From an uncultured bacterium (GTDB taxonomy: Bacteria > Cyanobacteriota > Vampirovibrionia > Gastranaerophilales > Gastranaerophilaceae): a stretch of 60,249 nt of DNA. The notes under the pieces were generated by a model that made no database searches, had not been told where the DNA came from, and was given only the letters and a program-made list of their open reading frames with translations. The position numbers and the translations under genes are program-made. Below, piece by piece: positions 33,813 to 42,297 of this stretch; position 1 is the first letter of the stretch; each line of letters opens with the position of its first letter. The DNA is taken from assembly GCA_903868125.1 (NCBI GenBank), contig CAIPUE010000029.1:1-60249 (forward strand), written 5' to 3'.

Positions 33813-33861
33813 CGTTTACTGTTTACTGTTTACCCTCTCACCTCTCACTTCCCACCTCTCA
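33813..33861. repeat. Degenerate heptamer array overlapping the mutS2 stop
   Basis: Seven 7-base units: CGTTTAC, TGTTTAC, TGTTTAC, CCTCTCA, CCTCTCA, CTTCCCA, CCTCTCA. On the minus strand they read GTAAACR / TGAGAGG types. The last unit includes the TGA stop of mutS2 (33859-33861). Confidence 0.85.
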
Positions 33862-36222
33862 CCTAATATCAACAACGCTTACGCCGTCGCCGCCTTCTGC
33901 GGCTTCTCCAAAACGATATTTTGCAACATACGGTGAAGTAGATAAAAAATCTTGGATTGCATTCTTTAAAGCTCCGGTTCCATGCCCGTGAATAATATAA
34001 ACAGGTGTTAAATTAGCCAAACTTGCTTTATCAAGAAAAAATTCTAAACTGTCCAAAGCTTCTTCTACCCGATTACCTCTTAGATCAAGTGTATTTGACA
34101 TGTCACGTTTTTGCAATTCAAATGACGGTTTTTGCTGAAATCTCAAAACAGGTTTTGAAACCAGTTTTTCGTTGTACAACGCCAGTTTATCTTTTTTAAT
34201 TTTTGTTTTAATAAGCCCCATCTGAACAAAAATATTATCATTTTTATCAGGTAAAGAAAGTACCGTAACCGCCTGATAAAGCTCTTTTAAAAGTACCTTG
34301 TTTCCTATTTGAACATTTTCCCAATTCAATTCTTCATACTTCTCACTTTCATCGGATTTATTTAATTCATCTCTGACATTTTTTTCAAGTTTTGCGAGTC
34401 TTGAATATGAACGTCTTGCAATTTTTTCAGATTTTTCCTGTCTTAATTCGTTCAAAATTTCTTTTATCTCACTTTTTGTAATTTCAAGCTCACTTTCCAA
34501 TTTATTTTTAAGAACTTTTACGGTGTTTTTCTTATCTTTTTTTAATTCAGAAAGCATTTTTTCATATTTATTTTTTGAATCGAGTGCAATTTCACGTAAT
34601 TCTTCGGCAGTTTTGAGATTTTGTGCGAGTTCTTGCTGAGTTTCCTGTAACTTTTCTACGATGATAATGGACGGGTCTTTTTGCGAAACCAGAATATTTT
34701 TTGCTTTATCAACCAAATCTTTGTTTAAGCCGAGGTTTGATGAAATTGAAATCGCATTACTTAATCCGGGAATTCCTATTATTAATTTATAGGTGGGTCT
34801 AAGTGAATTTGTGTCGAATTCAACGCAGGCGTTTTTGAAATAGTTGTTTGAAAACTCCAACGCCTTAAGCTCGCCATAATGTGTCGTAATGCAACTTGTA
34901 ACACCTTTTTCCGCAAGTTTTTCCAAAACCACCTGAGCTAAGATAGCGCCCTCTTGCGGGTCGGTTCCTGCACAAATTTCGTCTATGGTAACAAAAGTAT
35001 TATTATTGCTATTATTCAAAATGTCTACGATATTAGTCATGTGAGACGAAAATGTCGATAAGCTTTGGGCAATGCTCTGTTCATCACCGATATCCGCAAA
35101 AACATGCTCAAACGGATGGACTTTTGCTTCATTACAAGGTAAAAACAATCCCGCTTTCGCCATTAAAACAAAAAGCCCGACTGTCTTTATCGCGACTGTT
35201 TTTCCACCTGTATTTGAACCAGTTATTATGATTGAGTTATATCCGTTTCCTATCTCAAAATCATTTTCCACAACTTTTTCAACGTAATCCAAAAGCAAAG
35301 GATGGCGCATATTATCAAATTTTAGATATTTCTCACTAACAAGCTGTGGCTCTATTGCCTTTATTTTTATTGCGTATCTGGCTTTTGCAAAATGAAAATC
35401 AATTTGAGCAAGCAGATTTTCAGCATTTTTTATCTCGTCTATATTCTTGCGTATTATTTTTGTCAAATCCGTAAGTATATGAATAATTTCGGCTTGAATT
35501 TTTGATTTCAGTTCCCTGATTTTGTTGTTTAAAGGCACAAGCTGCTTAGGTTCAATATAAAAAGTTTGACTGCTCGCCGACACATCATGCATAATTCCAT
35601 CAACTTTACTTTTTGACGAGGCTCTAACCTGAAAAACTATTCGTTCATCTCTGGTTGTATATATTTGCTCCTGCAAATGTTTCGAAAATTCAGGACTGTT
35701 TAAAAGTTCGTTAACCCGAGTTTTTAAATTTTTTTCCGTATCTTTTAATGAATTATAAAGACTTTTTAATTCAGAAGAAGCATCTTGTTTAACCTTCAAT
35801 TCGATATCAAAAGTATCAAAAACCTTATCTTCAAACTCCTTGTCTGCAAAAAGACCGATTGCCAAAGAATTCAAAAGACTGTCTTGGGGCGAATTTTCTT
35901 TCATAAAATTTTTAACAAGTCTTGATGTTCTAATCGTTTTTGCAACATTTAAAATTTCTACTTCTTTCAAATAGCTGTTTATTGTCGATTTTGTTATTTC
36001 ATCAATCTGCGCCACATGCTCCAATGGTAAATCTAAAGCCATATCTAATATTTTTTTAGCTTCGCCGGTAAAATTAATTTGCGCTTGGATACGTGATATG
36101 TCAGAGTATATACTCAAGCCGATACATAATTGCCTGCTTTGTTCCAGCCTCGCAAACCTTGCCAATCTCTCTAATATTTTATCAAATTCTAATGATTTTA
36201 ACGTCTTTTCTACAATCTTCAT
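33859..36222 (-). CDS. mutS2: MutS2 family ATPase/nuclease
   Basis: A 787-aa MutS2: core/clamp region, ATPase domain with Walker A ITGSNTGGKTVAIKT (near 335) and Walker B FVTIDEICAGTDP, a long coiled coil (about 520-620), and a C-terminal Smr domain with LDLRGNRVEEAL and IIHGHGTGALK. MutS2 lacks mismatch repair activity in most bacteria; it suppresses recombination or rescues collided ribosomes. The gene is monocistronic. Its stop codon lies inside a heptamer repeat. Confidence 0.96.
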   Translation of the reverse strand: MKIVEKTLKSLEFDKILERLARFARLEQSRQLCIGLSIYSDISRIQAQINFTGEAKKILDMALDLPLEHVAQIDEITKSTINSYLKEVEILNVAKTIRTSRLVKNFMKENSPQDSLLNSLAIGLFADKEFEDKVFDTFDIELKVKQDASSELKSLYNSLKDTEKNLKTRVNELLNSPEFSKHLQEQIYTTRDERIVFQVRASSKSKVDGIMHDVSASSQTFYIEPKQLVPLNNKIRELKSKIQAEIIHILTDLTKIIRKNIDEIKNAENLLAQIDFHFAKARYAIKIKAIEPQLVSEKYLKFDNMRHPLLLDYVEKVVENDFEIGNGYNSIIITGSNTGGKTVAIKTVGLFVLMAKAGLFLPCNEAKVHPFEHVFADIGDEQSIAQSLSTFSSHMTNIVDILNNSNNNTFVTIDEICAGTDPQEGAILAQVVLEKLAEKGVTSCITTHYGELKALEFSNNYFKNACVEFDTNSLRPTYKLIIGIPGLSNAISISSNLGLNKDLVDKAKNILVSQKDPSIIIVEKLQETQQELAQNLKTAEELREIALDSKNKYEKMLSELKKDKKNTVKVLKNKLESELEITKSEIKEILNELRQEKSEKIARRSYSRLAKLEKNVRDELNKSDESEKYEELNWENVQIGNKVLLKELYQAVTVLSLPDKNDNIFVQMGLIKTKIKKDKLALYNEKLVSKPVLRFQQKPSFELQKRDMSNTLDLRGNRVEEALDSLEFFLDKASLANLTPVYIIHGHGTGALKNAIQDFLSTSPYVAKYRFGEAAEGGDGVSVVDIR

Positions 36223-36380
36223 AACCGTATTATAAGAATAAACATAACTCTAAATGCAAGCCCTATCTTAATTTACGCACTTAATGTTACAAAAAATTAA
36301 CAAAAAAAGTTAAAAAAGGCAACAATTCCACTGGTATATACTTTATATATATAAGCAATACAACAAAAGGAGAAGAGAAA

Positions 36381-36701
36381 ATGACATTTTTATCATTAAG
36401 CATTGAAAAAGAATCACTAACAATGGAGAAATCTATGTTGGAATATCAAGAGATGGTTCTTTCAAATCATCTTAACACTGTAACAGGACAATTATCGGAT
36501 TATTTGGCTACTCAGACTAATAACGAAAATACAGGTGCCGACTGTTACGCTCAATCACTACAGGCTCAACAGCAATTATATGATAGCCAGAAGGGTTCCA
36601 TTGAAAGTAAATTAAAGGCTATAAATGCTGAAATTGAAAGTTATGATAAAGCCATAACAACAAACATCAAAAGCGAATGTAAATTAAGCCTGTCTGTTTA
36701 A
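36381..36701 (+). CDS. Small 106-aa helical protein, unknown
   Basis: A Gln/Ser/Asn-rich soluble protein with predicted helices (MLEYQEMVLSNHLNTVTGQL, QSLQAQQQLYDSQKGSIESK) and no signal or membrane segment. AAAGGAG before the ATG is good. A second in-frame Met lies at residue 15. It ends 18 bp inside the convergent folD 3' end. Family not recognised. Confidence 0.62.
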   Translation: MTFLSLSIEKESLTMEKSMLEYQEMVLSNHLNTVTGQLSDYLATQTNNENTGADCYAQSLQAQQQLYDSQKGSIESKLKAINAEIESYDKAITTNIKSECKLSLSV

Positions 36702-37526
36702 TTTAAAAAGTTCGTAAGTATTGACCAGAAGAGAGGCAATTGTCATTGGTCCTACACCCCCCGGAACAGGCGTTATATAAGAAGTTAATTCAGATAGATT
36801 TTCAAAATCCACGTCACCAAAAATTTTACCATCAACTTTAGAAGTACCCACATCCACGATAACCGAATTATTTTTTATCATATCTTTTTTAATTATTTTA
36901 GGTTTACCGACTGCTGATATTAGTATATCGGCAGTTTTAGTTATGTCGGATAGATTTGTTGTGGCGCTGTGACAAATTGTCACCGTTGCATTTTTATTCA
37001 AAAACATCTGTGCAAGAGGTTTCCCGACAATATTTGAACGTCCCACAATCACAACGTGTTGTCCTTGCAGATTAATTTTATATTCCTCCAAAAGTGTCAA
37101 AATTCCTTTTGGCGTGCAAGGGTAGGCATACGGCTCAACACCTATGGACATTTTACCAATATTTTCGGGCGTAAATCCATCCACATCTTTTTTCGGAGAT
37201 ATTGCTTGTATAATGTTTTTGGGATTTATTTGTTGCGGAAGCGGAAGCTGAACCAAAATAGCGTCAACATTTTTATCGTTATTAAGTTCAGAAATTTTAT
37301 CTAAAACAGTTTTTTCGTCAATATTTTGTGGATAAATTAAGACTGTCGAAGTTATTCCGATTTTTTCGGCGGCTTTTTTCTTTAGATTTACATAAAGTTC
37401 GCTTGCCGGATTATCTCCAATTAGAATTACAGCCAGAGACGGTTTTTTATCGAGCTTATTTATTTCTTCGCTCAATTTATTTAATATTTTTGCGGATAGT
37501 TTTTTTCCGTCTAAAATTGTTGTCAT
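36684..37526 (-). CDS. folD: Methylenetetrahydrofolate dehydrogenase / cyclohydrolase
   Basis: Interconverts methylene-, methenyl- and formyl-THF. The 280-aa protein has the catalytic Tyr/Lys region SELYVNLKKKAAEKIG, YPCTPKGI, and the NADP loop VVIVGRSNIVGKPLA. It is the last gene of a minus-strand run with the CooC-like ATPase (17-bp gap) and the MetE-like protein, so it sits in a one-carbon setting. Confidence 0.95.
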   Translation of the reverse strand: MTTILDGKKLSAKILNKLSEEINKLDKKPSLAVILIGDNPASELYVNLKKKAAEKIGITSTVLIYPQNIDEKTVLDKISELNNDKNVDAILVQLPLPQQINPKNIIQAISPKKDVDGFTPENIGKMSIGVEPYAYPCTPKGILTLLEEYKINLQGQHVVIVGRSNIVGKPLAQMFLNKNATVTICHSATTNLSDITKTADILISAVGKPKIIKKDMIKNNSVIVDVGTSKVDGKIFGDVDFENLSELTSYITPVPGGVGPMTIASLLVNTYELFKLNRQA

Positions 37527-37543
37527 AATTACTCCTTACCGTT

Positions 37544-38290
37544 TTACCCCTGAGGCAGATTTAATCTGTAATAAAATTGTTTGATTGCCTCTTGTGCTAT
37601 TTTAGAATCTTTTTCAATGGAATTTTCTAAAAGGTCCATATCCATTGGTATTACGCCCAGAATATCCAAATCATACTTTTTTAGCAGTTCATAAATAGAA
37701 ACAATTTCCTTGTTCTCAACTTTATTCAACACTACCCCGATTTGACCGCCCGCAGAATATTTTTCGGAAAACTCCTCAATTCTTTTTGCAAGATTTGCCG
37801 ATTCATCCGTCGGGTTTGCAACTATTAAGGCTGTATCAACATCAACGTCCACAAGCTGATTTAGATATTTTAAATCAAATTCGCAATCAAAAATCACAAT
37901 GTCATAGCGTTCAATTAATTTAATAAGTGCATCATTAATCTGTTTTGTAATCGGGCATCGGCAATCTTTTGAGGCAACAAGCCAAGAAACGATTATGTCG
38001 GTATTTTCGTCCAAAGAGACAATAATATCTTCAATCGCCCATTCAATATATTCCTGCTTACTCATGTTTTCAGGAACGCCCGTTTTATATTCATGTTTGC
38101 CGCTTCTTATACCATAAATCGTGTTTCTTATATCAAGCCCAAAGCTATGTCCCAACTCACCTGAAAGGTCATTATCAAACAATAAAACAGATTTTTCGGG
38201 ATAAAGTTCTTGAAAAATTCTCAAAAATGCCTTTGTAACTGTCGTTTTTCCACTTCCGCTTTTTCCCATAATTGCAAGTTTTGCTGTCAC
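37544..38290 (-). CDS. CooC-like MinD/ParA-family ATPase
   Basis: A 248-aa P-loop protein: Walker A MGKSGSGKTTVTKAF, CooC-type LFDNDLSGELGHSFGL near residue 40, and a C-x-C (SKDCRCP) near residue 112, as in the metal-binding dimer interface of CooC. CooC proteins load nickel into CO dehydrogenase or reactivate corrinoid enzymes; no CODH is present here. The 4-bp overlap with the MetE-like gene suggests that the two proteins act together. Confidence 0.78.
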   Translation of the reverse strand: MTAKLAIMGKSGSGKTTVTKAFLRIFQELYPEKSVLLFDNDLSGELGHSFGLDIRNTIYGIRSGKHEYKTGVPENMSKQEYIEWAIEDIIVSLDENTDIIVSWLVASKDCRCPITKQINDALIKLIERYDIVIFDCEFDLKYLNQLVDVDVDTALIVANPTDESANLAKRIEEFSEKYSAGGQIGVVLNKVENKEIVSIYELLKKYDLDILGVIPMDMDLLENSIEKDSKIAQEAIKQFYYRLNLPQG

Positions 38291-39378
38291 TTATTTCTCT
38301 CCATTTTTTCTTTCAATTTCAAAGATAATTCTCGCGTCAAATTCATGGCTTTTTCAGACAATTCCACCGTCAACGAACCTGCCCCGCAGGAAGGTGTCAC
38401 CATACTATTATTAATTAAAAGTGATTTATCAATTCCTTTTTTAACCAAATAATCTATCGCTTCGTCAAATTTTTCAACCATTGTATCTATATTAGCTTGC
38501 TCCAAAGCGTCTTTATCAAGCGTTGGAACTATTCCCCAAGCGATTAGCCCGCCATTTTGCAAAAAAGGTTTTAATTCTTCGGAAAAAAGGCTAAGGTTTT
38601 GAGCGAAAGCATAGCCGTCAAAATTTATGATATCAACCCCACACTCAATAGGAACAGTCCAATCGCACTTCCCGCAGCAATGAATTGCACTCAACGCACC
38701 GTTTTCCTTTATCAAATCAGAAACCGCTTTGATAATCTCGATTACATCTTCTTTCGTAACCGTTATAAACGCAGATGTTCCAAGTTGGGAAATCGAAGGT
38801 TCGTCAATGAAAATTATCGGGATTGTGCTTGAGTTCGCATTTTTAATTTCCTTAATTTGCCAAAGTGCTTTTAAAGCAAGCGTTTTTACAACAATTTCTC
38901 TTAGCGTTTCGTCATAAAACGCACATTTATTTTCCCTGTTCGTCAATGTAGTAGCAAGAGTAAAAGGACCCACCACCTGACCTTTAGCGTATTTTGGTTT
39001 TGTATCTTTGACTATATCTAAAAAAGGCTTAAATGTTGAGGAATACTGCTCTGTTATTGCATACTTATCAAGAACCCCAGCATCTTTATTTAGGGTGATT
39101 TCTTCATAATCCAAAAATAAATTTTCCAACTGTTCAAAAAACTCGTCCGTCTCGTTCTCAAGATAAATTTTCTCCGCGTCCAAATCAACCACAAGCCCCG
39201 GCATGTTTTCCAAATATTGAACAATCATATCTTCATTTTTATTCAATTTGGCTAATTGGGGCCAAAACGGGATGAGTGAAAAATTTCTTTTAACTATTTG
39301 CATAGCACTGTTAAAATCTTTATGAGGCAAAGAGCCGATTGCCATGCAGTTCAGTTTTAAGTCTCTGTTTTTATTCAT
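38287..39378 (-). CDS. MetE/UroD-like zinc methyltransferase
   Basis: A 363-aa protein like the C-terminal catalytic half of cobalamin-independent methionine synthase. Candidate Zn ligands are His and Cys in AIHCCGKCDW (near residue 250) and the Cys in TPSCGAGSLT near the C-terminus. GQVVGPFTLATTL and FIDEPSISQLG are MetE-like. The N-terminal half of MetE is missing, as in the short core-MetE families. An open frame extends 126 nt upstream but overlaps rplI; the ATG at 39378 with GGGGA fits better. Confidence 0.76.
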   Translation of the reverse strand: MNKNRDLKLNCMAIGSLPHKDFNSAMQIVKRNFSLIPFWPQLAKLNKNEDMIVQYLENMPGLVVDLDAEKIYLENETDEFFEQLENLFLDYEEITLNKDAGVLDKYAITEQYSSTFKPFLDIVKDTKPKYAKGQVVGPFTLATTLTNRENKCAFYDETLREIVVKTLALKALWQIKEIKNANSSTIPIIFIDEPSISQLGTSAFITVTKEDVIEIIKAVSDLIKENGALSAIHCCGKCDWTVPIECGVDIINFDGYAFAQNLSLFSEELKPFLQNGGLIAWGIVPTLDKDALEQANIDTMVEKFDEAIDYLVKKGIDKSLLINNSMVTPSCGAGSLTVELSEKAMNLTRELSLKLKEKMERNK

Positions 39379-39401
39379 AATCCCCAATTGGTTTAAAGTG
39401 T

Positions 39402-39427
39402 AAAAAAGTCGGACATTTTTGTCCGAC
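39402..39427 (-). terminator. Intrinsic terminator of rplI
   Basis: GTCGGACA / TGTCCGAC stem with a 4-nt loop (39408-39427), followed on the minus strand by TTTTTT. Confidence 0.85.
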
Positions 39428-39442
39428 AATTCTATTCTAAAT

Positions 39443-39934
39443 TTATTCAGCTGTTTCTGTTTCTTTAATTTCTTCTTTAAGAACTTCAGATGCGCTAACA
39501 ACAACAGTAATCTCTGTTTTAACTTTAGAAGTCAATTTTATAAGCATTTTATATTCGCCAACTTTATTAATCGGAGCATTCAACGAAACATTTTTTCTAT
39601 CGACTTCAATATTTGTTTTAGCCAAAAGTTCTTCAGCCAATTTCTTGGTAGTTATTGTTCCGAACAATTTTCCACTTTCACCGGCTTTTGCGCTCAATTC
39701 AAGAGTAGCCAGTTTTTCTATTTCTTTTGCTTTTTCCAAAGCTTGTTGGTGTAATTTTTCTTGTTTTGCTTTAATTCTTACCAAATTTTGTTCACGATTT
39801 TTCAACGCGCCATCCGTTGCAACTTCTGCAACTTTTTGAGGCAACAAGAAATTTCTCGCATAACCGTCTTTAACATTTATCAAATCCCCTGCTTCGCCAA
39901 GGTTTTGTACGTCTTTTTTTAATATTACCTGCAT
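39443..39934 (-). CDS. rplI: 50S ribosomal protein L9
   Basis: Binds 23S rRNA and stabilises the L1 stalk base. The 163-aa protein begins MQVILKKDVQNLGEAGDLIN with the conserved VKDGYARNFLLP, has the long central helix (residues 40-75) and a C-terminal domain with the FGTITTKKLAEEL signature. AAAGGAG lies upstream. It is separated from the MetE-like gene by a terminator. rpsF/rpsR and dnaB are not adjacent. Confidence 0.97.
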   Translation of the reverse strand: MQVILKKDVQNLGEAGDLINVKDGYARNFLLPQKVAEVATDGALKNREQNLVRIKAKQEKLHQQALEKAKEIEKLATLELSAKAGESGKLFGTITTKKLAEELLAKTNIEVDRKNVSLNAPINKVGEYKMLIKLTSKVKTEITVVVSASEVLKEEIKETETAE

Positions 39935-40013
39935 TTTTGTCTCCTTTATATTCCGTAGTTATTCTAATCGTACTAAAAACATAAAAAAATGTCGACATTT
40001 TTCATAGAATTAA

Positions 40014-41378
40014 TTAAATTATGTTAATTACCGCAACACTTTCAATGTGATAAGTATGGCAAAACATATCAAAAGGCTGTATAAATTCGACAGTTGCACC
40101 TTTTGAAACCAGATATTTCAAATCACGTGCGAGAGTTGCAGGGTTGCAGCTAATGTAGATTATTTTACCTTTGCAAAGCTGAATTGCTTTTTCTAAACAA
40201 CTTTCTGAACAACCTTTTCTCGGCGGGTCAAGAATTATGACATCAAATTTTCTCTTTTTCGTTTTAAGTTCTTTTTCAAAGAATTTTTGCGTATCCATAT
40301 TGTGAAGTTCGACATTTTTAATCTCGTTCAGTTCAAGTGTCTCTGCCGCCAAATCGACCGATTCTTTGTTTTCCTCAACGCTTACAACTTTTCTGCAAAT
40401 ATCCGAAACGCTTATCCCAAAAGCAGTTACCCCTGCATAGGCGTCTAAAACAGTAGGAGTTTCAAAATTATTTTTTATGTAATCTTTTACAAATGCGAAA
40501 ATATTTTCAGCACTTTGAGGATTAATTTGAAAAAATGTTTTTGCTCCTATACGGAATGTTTTATCTAAAATCCGTTCTTTTATAAAATCTTTTCCCACAA
40601 GCAGCTCTGTTGTTTCACCCATAATTACGTTTGTTTTTTTAGGGTTAAAGTTAACACAAACTCCGACAATTTCTTTAAAACTTTCGTGCAGATTTTGGGC
40701 AAAATCTTGCAGTTTTTCGAAAATTTTGGGAGAATTTACGACCAAAACGACGAGTACTTTGTTCGTTGCCTTTGAGATTCTGATTACGACATGGCGCAAG
40801 TCCCCGCCGTTTGTTTTTTCATTGTAGCCTGAAATCGTGTAATCGTAGGCAGAGTTTCTTATAAATTCAATAATTTTGTCACAAATCTCCGGTTGAATCG
40901 GACAGTGTTTTATATTGATAATTTCGTGTGATTTCGGTTTGTAATATCCCGCTAAAATTCTTTTAGAAACCTTTGTCTGCGCAATCGGGTATTGAACTTT
41001 ATGTCTGTAATGCACGTTTTCTGGGCTTGGAATAGGTTTTCGGACCTCAACATCAACGTTCGCAATACTTTTTAGCGCATCTTTAATTATTTCTTCTTTC
41101 AATTGAAGCTGATAATCGTAGTCTATAAATTGAAGTTGGCATCCCCCACAAACGTTTTGTAAAGCACAAAACGGCTCAACTCTATGTTGTGATTTTTCGA
41201 GAATTTCCACGATTTGAGCGTTTGCCCAAGTTTTATTCAGTTTAGTAATTTTTATTTTTAACCTATCCCCAGGGCAAGCATTTTCAACAAAAACGACCAA
41301 ACCCTCATGTTTGGCTATCCCAAACCCGAGATTGGATAATTTTTCGATATTGACTTCAATTTCATCAGCTACTCTCAT
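40014..41378 (-). CDS. rlmD: 23S rRNA (uracil-C5)-methyltransferase, RlmD/RumA family
   Basis: A 454-aa SAM-dependent m5U methyltransferase. Order: N-terminal TRAM domain, 4Fe-4S cysteines in CALQNVCGGC with a fourth Cys in IKHCPIQ, SAM domain with LDAYAGVTAFGI, then the catalytic Cys in YISCNPATLARDL. Target U747 or U1939 (RlmC/RlmD) cannot be told apart here; TrmA is less likely because of the TRAM and Fe-S parts. Confidence 0.9.
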   Translation of the reverse strand: MRVADEIEVNIEKLSNLGFGIAKHEGLVVFVENACPGDRLKIKITKLNKTWANAQIVEILEKSQHRVEPFCALQNVCGGCQLQFIDYDYQLQLKEEIIKDALKSIANVDVEVRKPIPSPENVHYRHKVQYPIAQTKVSKRILAGYYKPKSHEIINIKHCPIQPEICDKIIEFIRNSAYDYTISGYNEKTNGGDLRHVVIRISKATNKVLVVLVVNSPKIFEKLQDFAQNLHESFKEIVGVCVNFNPKKTNVIMGETTELLVGKDFIKERILDKTFRIGAKTFFQINPQSAENIFAFVKDYIKNNFETPTVLDAYAGVTAFGISVSDICRKVVSVEENKESVDLAAETLELNEIKNVELHNMDTQKFFEKELKTKKRKFDVIILDPPRKGCSESCLEKAIQLCKGKIIYISCNPATLARDLKYLVSKGATVEFIQPFDMFCHTYHIESVAVINII

Positions 41379-41437
41379 AGATTACATCTTAGCACGAATA
41401 AAAGCTTATTTATTAAAATTATGGATTAAAAGAAATA

Positions 41438-42271
41438 TCAAGGCAATTTATATCTCAATACTGAATCAGAGCCCTGACAAGAGACAAAAAGCATGTTTCC
41501 ATTCAGATAAATATAGTAAGGTTTTTTGAGATTACTGATTAACACAGAAATGACACCAAGATTTGAAACTTTTAAAACATTATTGTTGTTATAATTTGCT
41601 ATATACATATTTTTCGATTTATCAACAGCCAGCCCTATCGGACCGCTGATTTTAGGGTCTTTTATATAAACCATTTTTTTATCATCAGGAGTAATTTTTA
41701 TAATATTATTGTTATTAAATTCTGCGACATAAACATTTCCGTCCACATCAGTAGTAATCCCTGTTGGAGCCGAAATATTTTGATATATTCTGTTCGATTG
41801 ATTCATCAAACTTTTTTGTTCTGGAATACTTGCTTTTTGCTGTGATAATGCAAAATTCAGCTGATTTGCGAGTGCTTGAGCATCTTGAGCCCTTGCTGAG
41901 GTTGGGGGGATAATGGTTAAATAAGTTTTGGCTTTTTGATTTTCACCCAGCTTATAGCTTAACCAAGCCGCCTTGTAAGCCGAATCGTAATCCTCAGGTT
42001 TTCTCACAATAATTTGCTTAAACACAGCTAATGCCGCATCATATTGTTGTAAATATTCTAAAACCGAGCCGAGATTATAATATGCGTCAATATAATTGGG
42101 GTCAAGTCTTATAGCATTTCTAAATGAGGTTACGGCTTCGTCGTATTGCCCTATTTTGTAATAATCAATCCCCAGATTGTATTGCAACCGTGCGTCCGTT
42201 TTCACCTCAGCTGCGTTGACATTTGTTATTGATAGAATTAATATAGCGAGTAAAATCAATATTTTTTTCAT
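41438..42271 (-). CDS. Exported TPR plus NHL/beta-propeller protein
   Basis: A 277-aa protein with a signal peptide (KKILILLAILILSITNVNA, cleavage likely before AEV). TPRs follow (ARLQYNLGIDYYKIGQYDEA, YIDAYYNLGSVLEYLQQYDA), then NHL-type blades after residue 165 (TTDVDGNVYVAEFNNNNIIK, LAVDKSKNMYIANYNNNNVL). It is probably periplasmic or surface-exposed. AGGA lies before the ATG at 42271; an ATG 15 nt upstream is possible. Substrate unknown. malQ lies 27 bp upstream on the same strand. Confidence 0.77.
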   Translation of the reverse strand: MKKILILLAILILSITNVNAAEVKTDARLQYNLGIDYYKIGQYDEAVTSFRNAIRLDPNYIDAYYNLGSVLEYLQQYDAALAVFKQIIVRKPEDYDSAYKAAWLSYKLGENQKAKTYLTIIPPTSARAQDAQALANQLNFALSQQKASIPEQKSLMNQSNRIYQNISAPTGITTDVDGNVYVAEFNNNNIIKITPDDKKMVYIKDPKISGPIGLAVDKSKNMYIANYNNNNVLKVSNLGVISVLISNLKKPYYIYLNGNMLFVSCQGSDSVLRYKLP

Positions 42272-42297
42272 TGGGTTTTTCCTCATTTATTTTATTG

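Noticed and set aside
37318-37340. DnaA box TGTGGATAA inside folD
   Set aside because: A single match within coding sequence, expected by chance in AT-rich DNA.
38290-39504. 42-residue N-terminal extension of the MetE-like protein
   Set aside because: It would run through the rplI terminator into rplI coding sequence; the ATG at 39378 has a good binding site.
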